Shown: positions 1 through 8,981 of the stretch, in pieces | Layout: every line of letters starts with the position of its first letter | How positions within the stretch are numbered: the stretch's first letter is position 1 | DNA from: Ferribacterium limneticum | GTDB lineage: Bacteria > Pseudomonadota > Gammaproteobacteria > Burkholderiales > Rhodocyclaceae | NCBI RefSeq assembly: GCF_020510585.1 | Contig: NZ_CP075190.1 | Location: forward strand, 3,656,001 to 3,720,000 | Direction: 5' to 3' | DNA length: 64,000 nucleotides | Program-made: the position numbers and the translations under genes | The notes under the pieces: generated by a model | Seen by the model: only the letters and a program-made list of their open reading frames with translations | The model's database searches: none | What the model was told of the DNA's origin: nothing

Positions 1-667
1 GCGGCGTCCGGGCTTCGTCGATCAGGATCGAGTCGACTTCGTCGACGATGGCGAAGTTCAGGGTGCGCTGCACGCGTTCGCCGGCCGTATAGACCATGTT
101 GTCACGCAGGTAGTCGAAACCGAATTCGTTGTTGGTGCCGTAGGTGATGTCGGCAGCGTAGGCGGCTTGCTTGGCCTCGTGATCCATCTGCGACAGATTG
201 ACGCCGACAGTCAAGCCGAGGAAACGGTGCAGACGGCCCATCCAGTCAGAGTCACGGGTCGCCAGATAGTCGTTAACCGTGATGACATGGACACCCTTGC
301 CAGAGATGGCGTTGAGGTAGGCCGGCAGCGTGCCGACCAGCGTCTTGCCTTCACCGGTGCGCATTTCGGCGATCTTGCCGTCATGCAGCACCATGCCGCC
401 GATCATCTGGACATCAAAATGCCGCATACCGAGAGCCCGGACGCCGGCTTCGCGAACTACCGCAAAAGCCTCCGGGAGCAGCGCGTCAAGCGATTCGCCG
501 TTGGCGTGGCGCTGACGGAATTCGTCGGTCTTGGCACGCAAGGCGTCATCGCTGAGCGCCTGCATGGCCGGTTCAAACGCATTGATGCGCTTGACTGCCT
601 GGGAATATTGTTTGATCAGCCGGTCGTTGCGGCTGCCGAAAATCTTTTTGAGTAGGCCGGATATCAT
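1..667 (-). CDS. secA: SecA preprotein translocase ATPase, N-terminal part (3' end cut by window)
   Basis: Only the first ~222 codons are present; the rest lies left of base 1. SecA is the cytoplasmic ATPase that pushes preproteins through SecYEG. The translation from the ATG at 665-667 begins [16 protein letters not shown] and continues through MRTGEGKTL (Walker A region of NBD1), [11 protein letters not shown] and [15 protein letters not shown] to [15 protein letters not shown], the DEVD Walker B segment. All are classic SecA signatures in the right order. No frameshift is seen in this part. It follows the M23 peptidase gene on the same strand, a common betaproteobacterial order. The ~110 bp between them would hold its promoter or leader. 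Confidence 0.96.
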   Translation of the reverse strand, partial: MISGLLKKIFGSRNDRLIKQYSQAVKRINAFEPAMQALSDDALRAKTDEFRQRHANGESLDALLPEAFAVVREAGVRALGMRHFDVQMIGGMVLHDGKIAEMRTGEGKTLVGTLPAYLNAISGKGVHVITVNDYLATRDSDWMGRLHRFLGLTVGVNLSQMDHEAKQAAYAADITYGTNNEFGFDYLRDNMVYTAGERVQRTLNFAIVDEVDSILIDEARTP

Positions 668-779
668 CGCGATGAAATTGGGTTGTGCAGCAAGGTTTGC
701 GCAGTGCGGCAAAGCGACGATTCTAACACGCCCCCATGACCCGATGATGACGACCTAAATCAAGGGGATTCGAGACAGC

Positions 780-1700
780 TTAACGGCGCTTGACCAGCGC
801 GTATTCGTCACCCTGCTTGAGGAAGTGGGCCGGATTCTGGGCAACACCCAGCATGCGCACCTCAAAATGCAGATGTGGCCCGGTCGACCGCCCGGTCGTA
901 CCAACGGCGCCAATCTGTGTTCCGCGCTTGATCAGGCTACCCGCCTGAACATCCATACGAGAAAGGTGAGCGTAGCGGGACGTCAGCCCCTCGCCATGGT
1001 CAACTTCGATCAGATTGCCGTATTCGGGATGATAGGCGGCCGACAGCACCACACCGGCAGCCGCGACGACAACCGGCGTGCCAGTCTCGGCAGAGAAATC
1101 CATTCCTTCGTGCATCGAACGCAGGCCGGCAATCGGATCGTTGCGATGACCGAACGGCGACCCCAGGGCAGCGTTCTTGACCGGCAATATTGTCGGCAAC
1201 AGGCGATCCTTGACCCGCTTCTCAAGCAACTTGAATTCCAGGAAAGCCAAGTCATCGCTACGCTGCTCGACCTCACCGGCCAGTCGATCGATCTCGTGCT
1301 GCAGTTCAATGGCCGACATCGGCGCGGCGATGTAAGGCCCCCCCTGACCTGGCTTGGCCACATCGGCCACAGGCGGGCGCTTGATGCCGACCAGCCCGGA
1401 CATGCGTTCGCCCAAGGTGTCGAGCTGCATGACCTTGCCCTGCAATTCACCCAGCCTGGTCGCCATCAACTGCAGATTATTGTTGAGGTGGTCCCGCGTC
1501 TTCTTGGCCTCCTGTTGCTGCATGGACAGCATCAAATCTTCGACCAGCGGCAGACGCAGGTGAACCGACAGCCAGGAGAACAGCGCCGAGGTCGAAAAGA
1601 CCAGCACCACGAAGACGAACAGCGCCATCACCAGATGCCGAGGCATAATGGTGACTGTTCTCGCCGCCTTCAGATGGCGCGAAACCAGAATAATCTGCAT
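780..1700 (-). CDS. M23-family murein metallopeptidase, membrane anchored
   Basis: A 306-residue protein with one N-terminal membrane helix (about residues 22-45), a periplasmic coiled-coil stretch (about 60-160) and a C-terminal LytM/M23 domain. Zinc-site motifs are visible: HRNDPIAGLRSMHEGMDF (first ligands) and TGPHLHFEVR (HxH). Such proteins cleave peptidoglycan cross-bridges or activate amidases. The start chosen is the ATG at 1698-1700, because AGGAGG sits just upstream of it on this strand; an upstream alternative at 1718 would overlap the divergent dciA gene. It lies between secA and dciA, as in many betaproteobacteria. Substrate (hydrolase or non-catalytic activator) cannot be settled here, but the visible ligands suggest an active enzyme. 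Confidence 0.9.
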   Translation of the reverse strand: MQIILVSRHLKAARTVTIMPRHLVMALFVFVVLVFSTSALFSWLSVHLRLPLVEDLMLSMQQQEAKKTRDHLNNNLQLMATRLGELQGKVMQLDTLGERMSGLVGIKRPPVADVAKPGQGGPYIAAPMSAIELQHEIDRLAGEVEQRSDDLAFLEFKLLEKRVKDRLLPTILPVKNAALGSPFGHRNDPIAGLRSMHEGMDFSAETGTPVVVAAAGVVLSAAYHPEYGNLIEVDHGEGLTSRYAHLSRMDVQAGSLIKRGTQIGAVGTTGRSTGPHLHFEVRMLGVAQNPAHFLKQGDEYALVKRR

Positions 1701-1710
1701 GGAACCTCCT

Positions 1711-2145
1711 ATGTACAAAGGGCCTGAGTACTATCTCGACAAGGACGCCGCCGCCGGCAGGGTCATGGCCCACGCCCGGTTGTTGCTCAAGCTCTCACGT
1801 CGCTTCGAAGCGGTCGCCCCGGCAGGGCTGCGCCACTCGGCTCACGTTGCCAATTACAAGCTGGGGACAATCATTATCCACGCCGATAACGGCGCGGTCG
1901 CTGCCAAGATTCGCCAGTTAAGTCAGCGCTTGAGCAACGAGTTATCGAAAGGCGGGGCGGAGTGTAGCGGCATCGAGGTAAAAGTACAACCCCGCCAAAT
2001 TCCTTCCCAATCAACAAGTTCGACTCAAAAGCCGCTCTCCGACAAGGCAATCGGCATACTGCAATCAACCACCGACACACTACCGGAAGGCCCGCTCAGG
2101 AAGGCTCTGGACAATCTGCTGAAGCGCGCCGCTAGAGTGGAATGA
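1711..2145 (+). CDS. dciA: DciA-like protein (DUF721), replicative helicase loader/regulator
   Basis: A 144-residue protein beginning MYKGPEYYLDKD. The N-terminal half resembles the DUF721/DciA fold that interacts with DnaB helicase; the C-terminal half is Ser/Thr/Gln rich and probably disordered. The assignment rests on weak residue similarity plus context, since DUF721 genes commonly sit between lpxC and the M23 peptidase/secA pair in betaproteobacteria. Start is ambiguous: ATG at 1711 or ATG at 1699, which would overlap the start of the divergent peptidase gene. Only 10 bp separate the two divergent start codons. Its 3' end overlaps the convergent small membrane protein gene by 14 bp. Confidence 0.7.
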   Translation: MYKGPEYYLDKDAAAGRVMAHARLLLKLSRRFEAVAPAGLRHSAHVANYKLGTIIIHADNGAVAAKIRQLSQRLSNELSKGGAECSGIEVKVQPRQIPSQSTSSTQKPLSDKAIGILQSTTDTLPEGPLRKALDNLLKRAARVE

Positions 2146-2320
2146 TCGCCAGGCGCTCGATAAACATCAGCGCAAAAACGACCAGCGCGAAAACGATCCC
2201 GTATTTGAAAAGACGCCAGCTCAGGGCGAGGTAGTAGCGGTTGCCGGTGAACGTGTAGACCAGCAGGCCGGCACCTATCGCCACGACAAGGATGGCTGCC
2301 AGCAGACGCAGCAGCCACAT
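2132..2320 (-). CDS. Small two-helix membrane protein, function unknown
   Basis: A 62-residue hydrophobic protein with two predicted membrane helices, about residues 3-23 (LLRLLAAILVVAIGAGLLVY) and 38-58, and a short polar loop containing NRYYLALSWR. I do not recognise a family. It lies 105 bp downstream of lpxC on the same strand, so it is probably the tail of the dcw/lpxC transcript, and its end overlaps the convergent dciA end. Length, hydrophobic pattern and position support a real gene, but nothing points to a function. Confidence 0.6.
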   Translation of the reverse strand: MWLLRLLAAILVVAIGAGLLVYTFTGNRYYLALSWRLFKYGIVFALVVFALMFIERLAIIPL

Positions 2321-2425
2321 CGCTATTCCTTGGCCGGGGCGCTCAGGCCGCGAAGACGAGCCGCAGACAGTGCTTTGGCACGGCCAGGCGACGTCGACAA
2401 AGGCATGAGTGGCTCGGCAAAGGAA

Positions 2426-3340
2426 TCAGGCTGCCTGGGCGAGCCAGCGGGTGACACCACTCGGCGCGTGCTCCGCTTGCTCGAAGGTGGCGATTTCCCA
2501 ACAGTCCTGTTGTTCGAGAAGAGCGCGGGCCAGCTGGTTGTTCATAGCGTGGCCGCCCTTGTGCGACGAATAGGCGGCGAGCAGCGGATGACCAAGCAGG
2601 TAGAGGTCGCCGATGGCGTCGAGAATCTTGTGTTTGACGAACTCGTCGCCGTAACGCAGGCCGTCCTGATTGAGGACGCGAAATTCGTCGAGAACGATGG
2701 CGTTTTCCAGTCCGCCACCAAGGGCCAGACCGTTTTCACGCAGGTATTCGACTTCCTGCATGAAACCGAAGGTCCGGGCGCGCGAAACTTCACGAGTATA
2801 GGACTGCTCGGCGAAATCGATTTCGGCCTTCTGGGCCGACTTGTCGATGGCCGGATGGTTGAAAACGATGGAAAAAGTCAGACGATAACCGTCGTAAGGC
2901 TCGAAACGCGCCCACTTGTCGCCGTCACGAACTTCGATGGGCTTGGTGACGCGAATGAATTTCTTGGCAGCGTTCTGTTCCTCGATGCCAGCGGACTGGA
3001 TCAGAAAAACGAACGGCGCAGCCGAACCGTCGAGAATGGGCACTTCGGGCGCATCCAGATCGATCCAGGCATTGTCGATGCCGAGGCCGGCGAGGGCCGA
3101 CATCAGGTGTTCGATGGTACCAACCTTGACCCCGTCCTTTTCGAGACAGGAGCACATGCGCGTATCGCCGACCATGAAAGCCTTGGCAGGGATATCCAGT
3201 GGTTCCGGCAGATCGACGCGGCGGAAGACGATGCCGGTATCCGGGGCAGCCGGGCGCAGGGTCATATTGACCTTGACTCCACCGTGCAGGCCAACGCCGG
3301 AGGCGCGAATGACTGTCTTCAACGTGCGTTGCTTGAGCAT
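2426..3340 (-). CDS. lpxC: UDP-3-O-acyl-N-acetylglucosamine deacetylase
   Basis: LpxC performs the committed, zinc-dependent deacetylation in lipid A synthesis in the cytoplasm. The 304-residue protein starts at [21 protein letters not shown]. The zinc ligands are in place: the His of [11 protein letters not shown] and the His/Asp of [14 protein letters not shown]. The catalytic-region [11 protein letters not shown] lies near the end. Length is normal. A longer reading from 3385 adds residues atypical for LpxC, so ATG 3338-3340 is preferred. It is the last well-known gene of the dcw cluster, 83 bp after ftsZ, the usual proteobacterial location. A hairpin sits in that gap. Confidence 0.97.
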   Translation of the reverse strand: MLKQRTLKTVIRASGVGLHGGVKVNMTLRPAAPDTGIVFRRVDLPEPLDIPAKAFMVGDTRMCSCLEKDGVKVGTIEHLMSALAGLGIDNAWIDLDAPEVPILDGSAAPFVFLIQSAGIEEQNAAKKFIRVTKPIEVRDGDKWARFEPYDGYRLTFSIVFNHPAIDKSAQKAEIDFAEQSYTREVSRARTFGFMQEVEYLRENGLALGGGLENAIVLDEFRVLNQDGLRYGDEFVKHKILDAIGDLYLLGHPLLAAYSSHKGGHAMNNQLARALLEQQDCWEIATFEQAEHAPSGVTRWLAQAA

Positions 3341-3365
3341 GCTAAGTGCTTGAATGATTGGGGAA

Positions 3366-3394
3366 GGTGACGGATTGTAACACAAGCCGTCACC
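3366..3394. other. Perfect 8-bp hairpin between ftsZ and lpxC
   Basis: GGTGACGG at 3366-3373 pairs perfectly with CCGTCACC at 3387-3394 across a 13-nt loop. On the minus (gene) strand no T-run follows, so it is not a typical intrinsic terminator for ftsZ. It could be a processing or attenuation hairpin in the lpxC leader. On the plus strand a T-rich run does follow, but no plus-strand gene ends here. Confidence 0.4.
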
Positions 3395-3423
3395 ACCCTT
3401 TTTCAGAGAGAGTTTTTGTTACA

Positions 3424-4605
3424 TCAATCCGCCTGTTTGCGCAGGAAAGCCGGAATGTCGTAACGATCGACACCGCTGTTGGCCAGAGCCTCGACGGTCA
3501 CATTACGCTTGCGGACGACGGCCGGGACGTCAGCCATCTGGTTGTAGTCGATGGCCGGGCCGTTCGAGAAGGCGACGGCGTCGCTGGTGCCAGTAGCCTG
3601 AACGAGAACCGGCTGGGTGAACACTTCCGGCTGGCGGGCACGGGCTGCGGCAACCTGGCCGAGGCCGGTGGCCACGACGGTGACGCGCAGGGCGTCGCCC
3701 ATCAGTTCGTCATAGACGGCACCGAAGATGATGTGGGCATCGTCAGCAGCGAAGGCCTTGACGGTGTTCATCACTTCGTTGACTTCCTTCATCTTGAGGC
3801 CGCCCTTGGCCGCCGTGATGTTGACCAGCACGCCACGGGCGCCGGACAGGTTGATACCTTCGAGCAGCGGCGAGGCAACGGCCTGCTCGGCGGCGATGCG
3901 GGCGCGATCAACGCCGGCAGCAGCGGAGGAGCCCATCATGGCGCGGCCCATTTCACCCATGACGGTACGGACGTCTTCGAAGTCGACGTTGACCAGACCC
4001 GGATAGGTAATGATTTCGGCGATACCGCCAACAGCATTTTTCAGCACGTCGTCGGCCGCGCGGAAGCAATCGTCGACATCGGCGTCGTCGCCCATCACTT
4101 CCATGAGCTTGTCATTGAGAATGACGATCAGCGAATCGACATGCTTGGAGAATTCGGCGATGCCGGCTTCAGCCGACTTCATGCGCTTGTTGCCTTCAAA
4201 GCTGAACGGCTTGGTGACCACGCCAACGGTCAGGATGCCCATTTCGCGGGCGATTTCGGCGACAACCGGAGCGGCGCCGGTACCTGTACCACCGCCCATG
4301 CCGGCCGTGATGAAGGCCATGTGGGCGCCTTCGAGCGAAGCGCGAATTTCTTCACGGTGGGCATCGGCAGCGGCCTGGCCGGCTTCCGGCTTGGCACCGG
4401 CGCCGAGGCCGGTCTTGCCGAGCGACAGCTTGCTCGATGCGGCATTGCGGCTGAGCGCCTGAGCGTCGGTGTTGGCGGCAATGAATTCAACGCCACTGAC
4501 GCCTTCGCGAATCATGTGCTCGATGGCATTGCCACCCGCACCACCCACGCCGAATACCTTGATGATGGTACCGGCATCTTCGTCTTTCTCGATGATCTCA
4601 AACAT
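3424..4605 (-). CDS. ftsZ: Cell division protein FtsZ
   Basis: The tubulin-like GTPase that forms the Z ring. The 393-residue protein has the GTP-binding G-box GGGTGTGAAPVV (about residues 104-115), the N-terminal GVGGAGGNAIEHM loop, the T7-type NVDFEDVRTVM segment, and a C-terminal conserved peptide DYNQ...DIPAFLRKQAD that binds FtsA/ZipA. The start at 4605 is preceded on this strand by GAGGAGGT, a strong ribosome-binding site suited to its high expression. It lies 38 bp after ftsA. Confidence 0.98.
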   Translation of the reverse strand: MFEIIEKDEDAGTIIKVFGVGGAGGNAIEHMIREGVSGVEFIAANTDAQALSRNAASSKLSLGKTGLGAGAKPEAGQAAADAHREEIRASLEGAHMAFITAGMGGGTGTGAAPVVAEIAREMGILTVGVVTKPFSFEGNKRMKSAEAGIAEFSKHVDSLIVILNDKLMEVMGDDADVDDCFRAADDVLKNAVGGIAEIITYPGLVNVDFEDVRTVMGEMGRAMMGSSAAAGVDRARIAAEQAVASPLLEGINLSGARGVLVNITAAKGGLKMKEVNEVMNTVKAFAADDAHIIFGAVYDELMGDALRVTVVATGLGQVAAARARQPEVFTQPVLVQATGTSDAVAFSNGPAIDYNQMADVPAVVRKRNVTVEALANSGVDRYDIPAFLRKQAD

Positions 4606-4643
4606 GATGACTACCTCCTCTGAAAAAACTGTTCAACAACAAA

Positions 4644-5873
4644 TCAAAAATTCTTGGCAAACCACGACTTCATGCCGTCAAAGACGTCCTTGAAGCCCTG
4701 CTTTTCCTGGATCTTCTGGCCGCGCTTGCGCTGGGCCTGGGCTTCGAGCAGCAGGCCATAGGCGGTCGAGAAGCGCGGGCTTTGCACGACGTCGGCCAGA
4801 CTGCCGGTGTATTTCGGGTTGCCAAGGCGAACCGGCATGTGGAAGATTTCCTCGCCCAGCTCGACCATCCCCGGCATGACGCTGGCGCCGCCGGTCAGGA
4901 CGATGCCGGACGACAGCACCTCCTCGAAACCGGCCCGACGCAGCTCGTTCTGGATCAGCTCGTAGAGCTCCTCGACACGCGGCTGGATGACGTCGGCCAG
5001 GGCGCGACGGCTCAGCTTGCGGCTCGGCCGGTCGTCGACACCGGCGACTTCCATGTTTTCGGCGGCATCGGCGAGTTGCGACAGAGCGCAGCCGTATTTG
5101 CACTTGATGTCTTCGGCTTCGCGGGTCGGCGTGCGCAGGGCCATGGCGATATCGTTGGTGACTTGGTCGCCAGCGATGGGAATGACTGAGGTGTGGCGGA
5201 TGGCGCCCTGTGTCCACACGGCGATGTCGGTCGTGCCGCCGCCGATGTCGATCAGGCAGACGCCAAGATCCTTTTCATCCTCGGAGAGCACGGCGTAGCT
5301 GGAGGCCAGCGGTTGTAGCACGAGATCATTGACCTCGAGCCCGCAGCGCCGCACGCACTTGACGATATTCTGGGCCGCCGAAACGGCGCCGGTGACGATG
5401 TGCGTCTTCACTTCGAGGCGCATGCCGCTCATGCCGATCGGCTCGCGGATGCCGTCCTGGCCGTCGATGACGAATTCCTGGGTGAGGATGTGCAGGATTT
5501 CCTGATCGGCCGGAATCGGCATGGCCTTGGCCGTTTCGATGACGCGTTCGACGTCGCTCTGGGTGACTTCCTTGTCCTTGATCGCCACCATGCCGTTCGA
5601 GTTGAAGCTCTTGATGTGGCTGCCGGCGATGCCCGTGTACACGTTGGTCACCTTGCAGTCGGCCATCAGCTCGACTTCCTGGACGACGCGGCTGATGGTG
5701 TGCACGGTGTCCTCGATGTTCACCACGACGCCTTTCTTCAGGCCGCGCGAATCTTGCGAGCCCATGCCGATGACGTTGAGATTGCCCTCCTGGTTGATCT
5801 CGGCGACCAGCGCGACGATCTTCGATGTCCCGATGTCGAGACCGACGACCAGATCCTTGTTGTCCCTGCTCAT
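4644..5873 (-). CDS. ftsA: Cell division protein FtsA
   Basis: Actin-like ATPase that tethers FtsZ to the membrane. The start MSRDNKDLVVGLDIGTSKIVALV (ATG 5871-5873) gives 409 residues, normal for FtsA; a longer open frame to 6143 reads through ftsQ and is artefactual. Phosphate-binding and nucleotide motifs include GLDIGTSK, IDIGGGTTDIAVW and IVLTGGASVMPGM. The extreme C-terminus GMKSWFAKNF is the amphipathic membrane-targeting helix typical of FtsA. Four bp separate it from ftsQ, so the two are probably translationally coupled. Confidence 0.97.
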   Translation of the reverse strand: MSRDNKDLVVGLDIGTSKIVALVAEINQEGNLNVIGMGSQDSRGLKKGVVVNIEDTVHTISRVVQEVELMADCKVTNVYTGIAGSHIKSFNSNGMVAIKDKEVTQSDVERVIETAKAMPIPADQEILHILTQEFVIDGQDGIREPIGMSGMRLEVKTHIVTGAVSAAQNIVKCVRRCGLEVNDLVLQPLASSYAVLSEDEKDLGVCLIDIGGGTTDIAVWTQGAIRHTSVIPIAGDQVTNDIAMALRTPTREAEDIKCKYGCALSQLADAAENMEVAGVDDRPSRKLSRRALADVIQPRVEELYELIQNELRRAGFEEVLSSGIVLTGGASVMPGMVELGEEIFHMPVRLGNPKYTGSLADVVQSPRFSTAYGLLLEAQAQRKRGQKIQEKQGFKDVFDGMKSWFAKNF

Positions 5874-5877
5874 ATGC

Positions 5878-6618
5878 TTACTTTCCCTTCCCCTCGCCCG
5901 CCATTCGCATGGCGAAACCATTCGGATACCGCAAATCCACGACTGCCGGCCGGACCGCCTGCCTGGCGACCGTTTCCGGATAAATTTCCAAAAAGCGCTG
6001 CAGTCGTACACCGACCGGCGCCTTCGGCTGTTCCCGCCCGATGTCCACCAACATGCCGTTCTGCAACTTGAGCTGCCAGGCCAGCCGTGGCGACAGCGTG
6101 AGTTGTACCGGCTTTTCGCCGACTGTTCCGAACGAGCCGACAAACTCGCTGTAATGCTTCAAAACCTCCTGCGCCGTTCCGTTCGGCCCGAAGAGCAGCG
6201 GCAAGTTGGTCGCCTCTCTCTCCGGCAGACCGGCGGCAAAGACCTCGCCGTAGCTGTTGACCAGCTCGCCGCGCCCCTCGCCCCAGCGCGCCACCGGTTT
6301 GTGCTCCTCGATCCTGATTTCCAGACGATCCGGCCACTGGCGACGCACGTCGACCTTGCGCACCCAGGGCAGCTTCTCGAGAGAACCGCGCACCTGCTCC
6401 AGATTCAGGCTGAAGAAATTGCCCTTCAGCGAACCCGGCAAAACCTGCTCCACTTCGCCGCGCCGGGTGTGCGGCAGCGGCTCGGCAAACACCACCTGCT
6501 TGACCGGCAGCGACGGCACGCGCACCAGCCAGACAGCACCGGCGGCCAGCAACGCCGCGGCGGCAACCAGCATGAGCAGGTCGGCAATGGCGTTGAGCAG
6601 GTGCGGTTTGTTCCACAT
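5878..6618 (-). CDS. ftsQ: Cell division protein FtsQ
   Basis: A bitopic 246-residue protein of the FtsQLB subcomplex: short cytoplasmic tail, membrane helix at about residues 12-33, POTRA domain (PLPHTRRGEVEQVLPGSLKGNFF onward) and beta domain with RLEIRIEEHKPVARWGEG and a PKLAWQLKLQNG-like segment (LSPRLAWQLKLQNGM). It connects the early Z-ring proteins with the septal synthase FtsWI. Eight bp separate it from ddlB and four from ftsA. Confidence 0.94.
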   Translation of the reverse strand: MWNKPHLLNAIADLLMLVAAAALLAAGAVWLVRVPSLPVKQVVFAEPLPHTRRGEVEQVLPGSLKGNFFSLNLEQVRGSLEKLPWVRKVDVRRQWPDRLEIRIEEHKPVARWGEGRGELVNSYGEVFAAGLPEREATNLPLLFGPNGTAQEVLKHYSEFVGSFGTVGEKPVQLTLSPRLAWQLKLQNGMLVDIGREQPKAPVGVRLQRFLEIYPETVARQAVRPAVVDLRYPNGFAMRMAGEGKGK

Positions 6619-6626
6619 TCATTGGC

Positions 6627-7532
6627 TCAGTCGTTGGTGGCGAGTTCGAGGACACGGCGGACCAGCGTCGGGTAATCCATGCCATTGACGCGGGCCGCCA
6701 TCGGCACCAGCGAATGGTCAGTCATGCCCGGCGCAGTATTCACTTCGAGGAAGTAATGCTTGCCGTCCTCGTCCATCAGGAAATCGACGCGGCCCCAGCC
6801 GCGGCCGCCGAGGACGCGAAAGGCTTCGAGCGCGCCCTTGCGGATTTCCATTTCCTTGGCTTCGGGCAGGCCACACGGGCACAGGTAGCGCGTGTCGTCG
6901 CGGTTGTACTTGGCTTCGTAGTCGTACCACTCGGTAGCCGGCTCGATCTTGATGATCGGCATGGCTTCGTCGCCGATGATGCCGACCGTGTATTCGCCAC
7001 CCATGACGCCCTTTTCGGCGATGACCAGCGGATCGTGGCGGGCGGCTTCTTCGTAGGCCGCCTTGAGCGCGCCGCGCTCCTTGACCTTGGTCACGCCAAT
7101 CGACGAGCCTTCGCGGGCCGGCTTGACGAAAAGCGGCAGGCCGAGCTCTTCCTCGATGTCGCCGAAATCGGAGTCAGCCGTGAGCAGGGCGTATTCGGGA
7201 ATGGCCAGGCCGGCCGCCTGCCACATCAGCTTGGTGCGGAACTTGTCCATGGCCAGCGCCGAGGCGAGCACGCCGGAGCCGGTGTAGGGAATGTGCATGA
7301 CTTCCAGCGCGCCCTGAATCGTGCCGTCTTCGCCGTGGCGGCCATGCAGCGCGATGAAGGCGCGGTCGTAGCCTTTTAGCGCGTCGAGCGGTTGCGACGC
7401 CGGGTCGAAGGCATGAGCGTCGATGCCCTGCCCTTGCAGGGCGGCCAGCACGCGCGAACCGCTGTTCAAGGAAACTTCACGCTCGGCGGAGGTTCCACCG
7501 AACATCACGGCGACTTTGCCGAAATCAGACAT
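6627..7532 (-). CDS. ddlB: D-alanine--D-alanine ligase
   Basis: ATP-grasp enzyme making D-Ala-D-Ala for the peptidoglycan stem peptide. The 301-residue protein from [13 protein letters not shown] has the early GxSxEREVSL motif ([14 protein letters not shown]), [29 protein letters not shown] and the terminal metal/substrate segment [19 protein letters not shown]. The frame is open upstream to 7556, but that extension runs into a dispersed repeat, so ATG 7530-7532 is chosen. Position between murC and ftsQ is canonical. Confidence 0.96.
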   Translation of the reverse strand: MSDFGKVAVMFGGTSAEREVSLNSGSRVLAALQGQGIDAHAFDPASQPLDALKGYDRAFIALHGRHGEDGTIQGALEVMHIPYTGSGVLASALAMDKFRTKLMWQAAGLAIPEYALLTADSDFGDIEEELGLPLFVKPAREGSSIGVTKVKERGALKAAYEEAARHDPLVIAEKGVMGGEYTVGIIGDEAMPIIKIEPATEWYDYEAKYNRDDTRYLCPCGLPEAKEMEIRKGALEAFRVLGGRGWGRVDFLMDEDGKHYFLEVNTAPGMTDHSLVPMAARVNGMDYPTLVRRVLELATND

Positions 7533-7550
7533 GCTTTGCTCCAGACAGCT

Positions 7551-7587
7551 TTTCAATTTTGGGCATTTTTTCCGGTTGACCGTGGAA
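7551..7587 (+). repeat. Dispersed CGGTTGACCG repeat, copy 1
   Basis: Fills the gap between the murC stop and the ddlB start. It reads (plus strand) TTTCAATTTTGGGC, a run of T, then CCGGTTGACCGTGGAAG. It matches copies at 16271, 26220, 29928, 33694, 37258 and 39686. It lies antisense to the local transcription direction. Confidence 0.8.
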
Positions 7588-7589
7588 GT

Positions 7590-8981
7590 TCATACCTGAC
7601 CTGCCACTTTCCCGGGAACGGCGCCAATCGAGCCGGCCCCCATGCACAACACCACGTCGCCATCGCGGGCGACATCCATGATCGTTTGCGGCATCGCCGC
7701 GATGTCCTCGACAAAAACCGGCTCGACCTTGCCGCTGACGCGCAGGGCGCGGGCCAGCGAACGGCCGTCGGCAGCGACGATGGGGGCTTCGCCGGCGGCG
7801 TAGATTTCGGCCAGCAGCAGCGCATCGACCGTGCTCAGCACCTTGACGAAGTCCTCGAAGCAATCGCGCGTCCGCGTGTAGCGGTGCGGCTGGAAGGCCA
7901 GCACGAGACGACGGCCAGGGAAGGCGCCACGTGCAGCAGCCAGCGTGGCGGCCATTTCGACCGGGTGATGGCCGTAATCGTCGACCAGCGTGAAGCTGCC
8001 GCCGTCCGGCAGCGCCACTTCGCCATAGCGCTGGAAGCGGCGGCCGACGCCCTTGAACTCGGCCAGTGCCTTGACGATGGCGGCGTCGGAAACCTGCACT
8101 TCGGTGGCCACGGCAATGGCCGCCAGGGCATTCAGCACATTGTGCAGGCCCGGCGTGTTGAGCGTGATGGCCAGGCGGGTCGTCGTGCCATTGACGCGGA
8201 CGCAGTCGAAACGCATCCGGCCATCCTCGGCGACGATGTTCTCGGCGTAGAAATTGTTCTCCGGTGACAGGCCGTAGGTGATGATCTGCTTCGGCACGCG
8301 CGGCATGATGTCGCGCACATTGACGTCGTCACCGCAGAGCACGGCCACGCCATAGAACGGCAGGCGATTGAGAAACTCGACGAAGGCCGACTTCAGACGC
8401 TCGAAGTCATGGCCATAGGTCTCCATGTGGTCGGCGTCGATATTGGTGACGACCGAAATGACTGGCGACAAAAACAGGAAGGAGGCGTCCGACTCGTCGG
8501 CCTCGGCCACCAAGAAATCGCCGCTGCCGAGACGGGCATTGGCCCCTGCCGCATTGAGGCGCCCGCCGATGACGAAGGTCGGGTCGATGCCGCCCTCGGC
8601 CAGGATACTGGCGACCAGGCTGGTCGTGGTGGTCTTGCCATGCGTCCCTGCGATGGCGATGCCGTGCTTGAGGCGCATCAGTTCGGCCAGCATCTGGGCG
8701 CGCGGCACGACCGGGATCTTCTTTTCGCGGGCGGCGACGACTTCCGGATTATCGGCCTTGACTGCCGTCGACGTGACGACCGCGTCGGCCCCGGCGATGT
8801 TTTCAGCGGCGTGGCCGATCATGACCTTGATGCCTTCGCCTTCCAGACGACGTGTCGTGGCGCTCGCCGCGATGTCCGAGCCACTGACCGTGTATTCGAG
8901 ATTGGCCAGCACTTCGGCAATGCCGCTCATGCCCGAACCGCCGACGCCGACGAAGTGGATGTGTTTGACTTTATGTTTCAT
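7590..8981 (-). CDS. murC: UDP-N-acetylmuramate--L-alanine ligase
   Basis: Cytoplasmic Mur ligase adding L-Ala to UDP-MurNAc. The 463-residue protein starts [25 protein letters not shown] (Rossmann-like N-domain), has the ATP P-loop [22 protein letters not shown] segment ([12 protein letters not shown]), the [14 protein letters not shown] motif, and C-domain [10 protein letters not shown] and FQPHRYTRT. Its ATG (8979-8981) overlaps the murG stop in ATGA, indicating translational coupling. The few codons upstream to 8999 are not needed. Confidence 0.97.
   Translation of the reverse strand: MKHKVKHIHFVGVGGSGMSGIAEVLANLEYTVSGSDIAASATTRRLEGEGIKVMIGHAAENIAGADAVVTSTAVKADNPEVVAAREKKIPVVPRAQMLAELMRLKHGIAIAGTHGKTTTTSLVASILAEGGIDPTFVIGGRLNAAGANARLGSGDFLVAEADESDASFLFLSPVISVVTNIDADHMETYGHDFERLKSAFVEFLNRLPFYGVAVLCGDDVNVRDIMPRVPKQIITYGLSPENNFYAENIVAEDGRMRFDCVRVNGTTTRLAITLNTPGLHNVLNALAAIAVATEVQVSDAAIVKALAEFKGVGRRFQRYGEVALPDGGSFTLVDDYGHHPVEMAATLAAARGAFPGRRLVLAFQPHRYTRTRDCFEDFVKVLSTVDALLLAEIYAAGEAPIVAADGRSLARALRVSGKVEPVFVEDIAAMPQTIMDVARDGDVVLCMGAGSIGAVPGKVAGQV

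Noticed and set aside
3358..4623. Long plus-strand open frame (421 codons) opposite ftsZ
   Set aside because: Shadow of ftsZ on the other strand; codon bias of high-G+C DNA keeps the frame open. The real protein is FtsZ on the minus strand.
5874..6143. Extended N-terminus of FtsA up to 6143
   Set aside because: It reads within ftsQ in another frame and is arginine/serine-rich; the normal FtsA start is at 5873.
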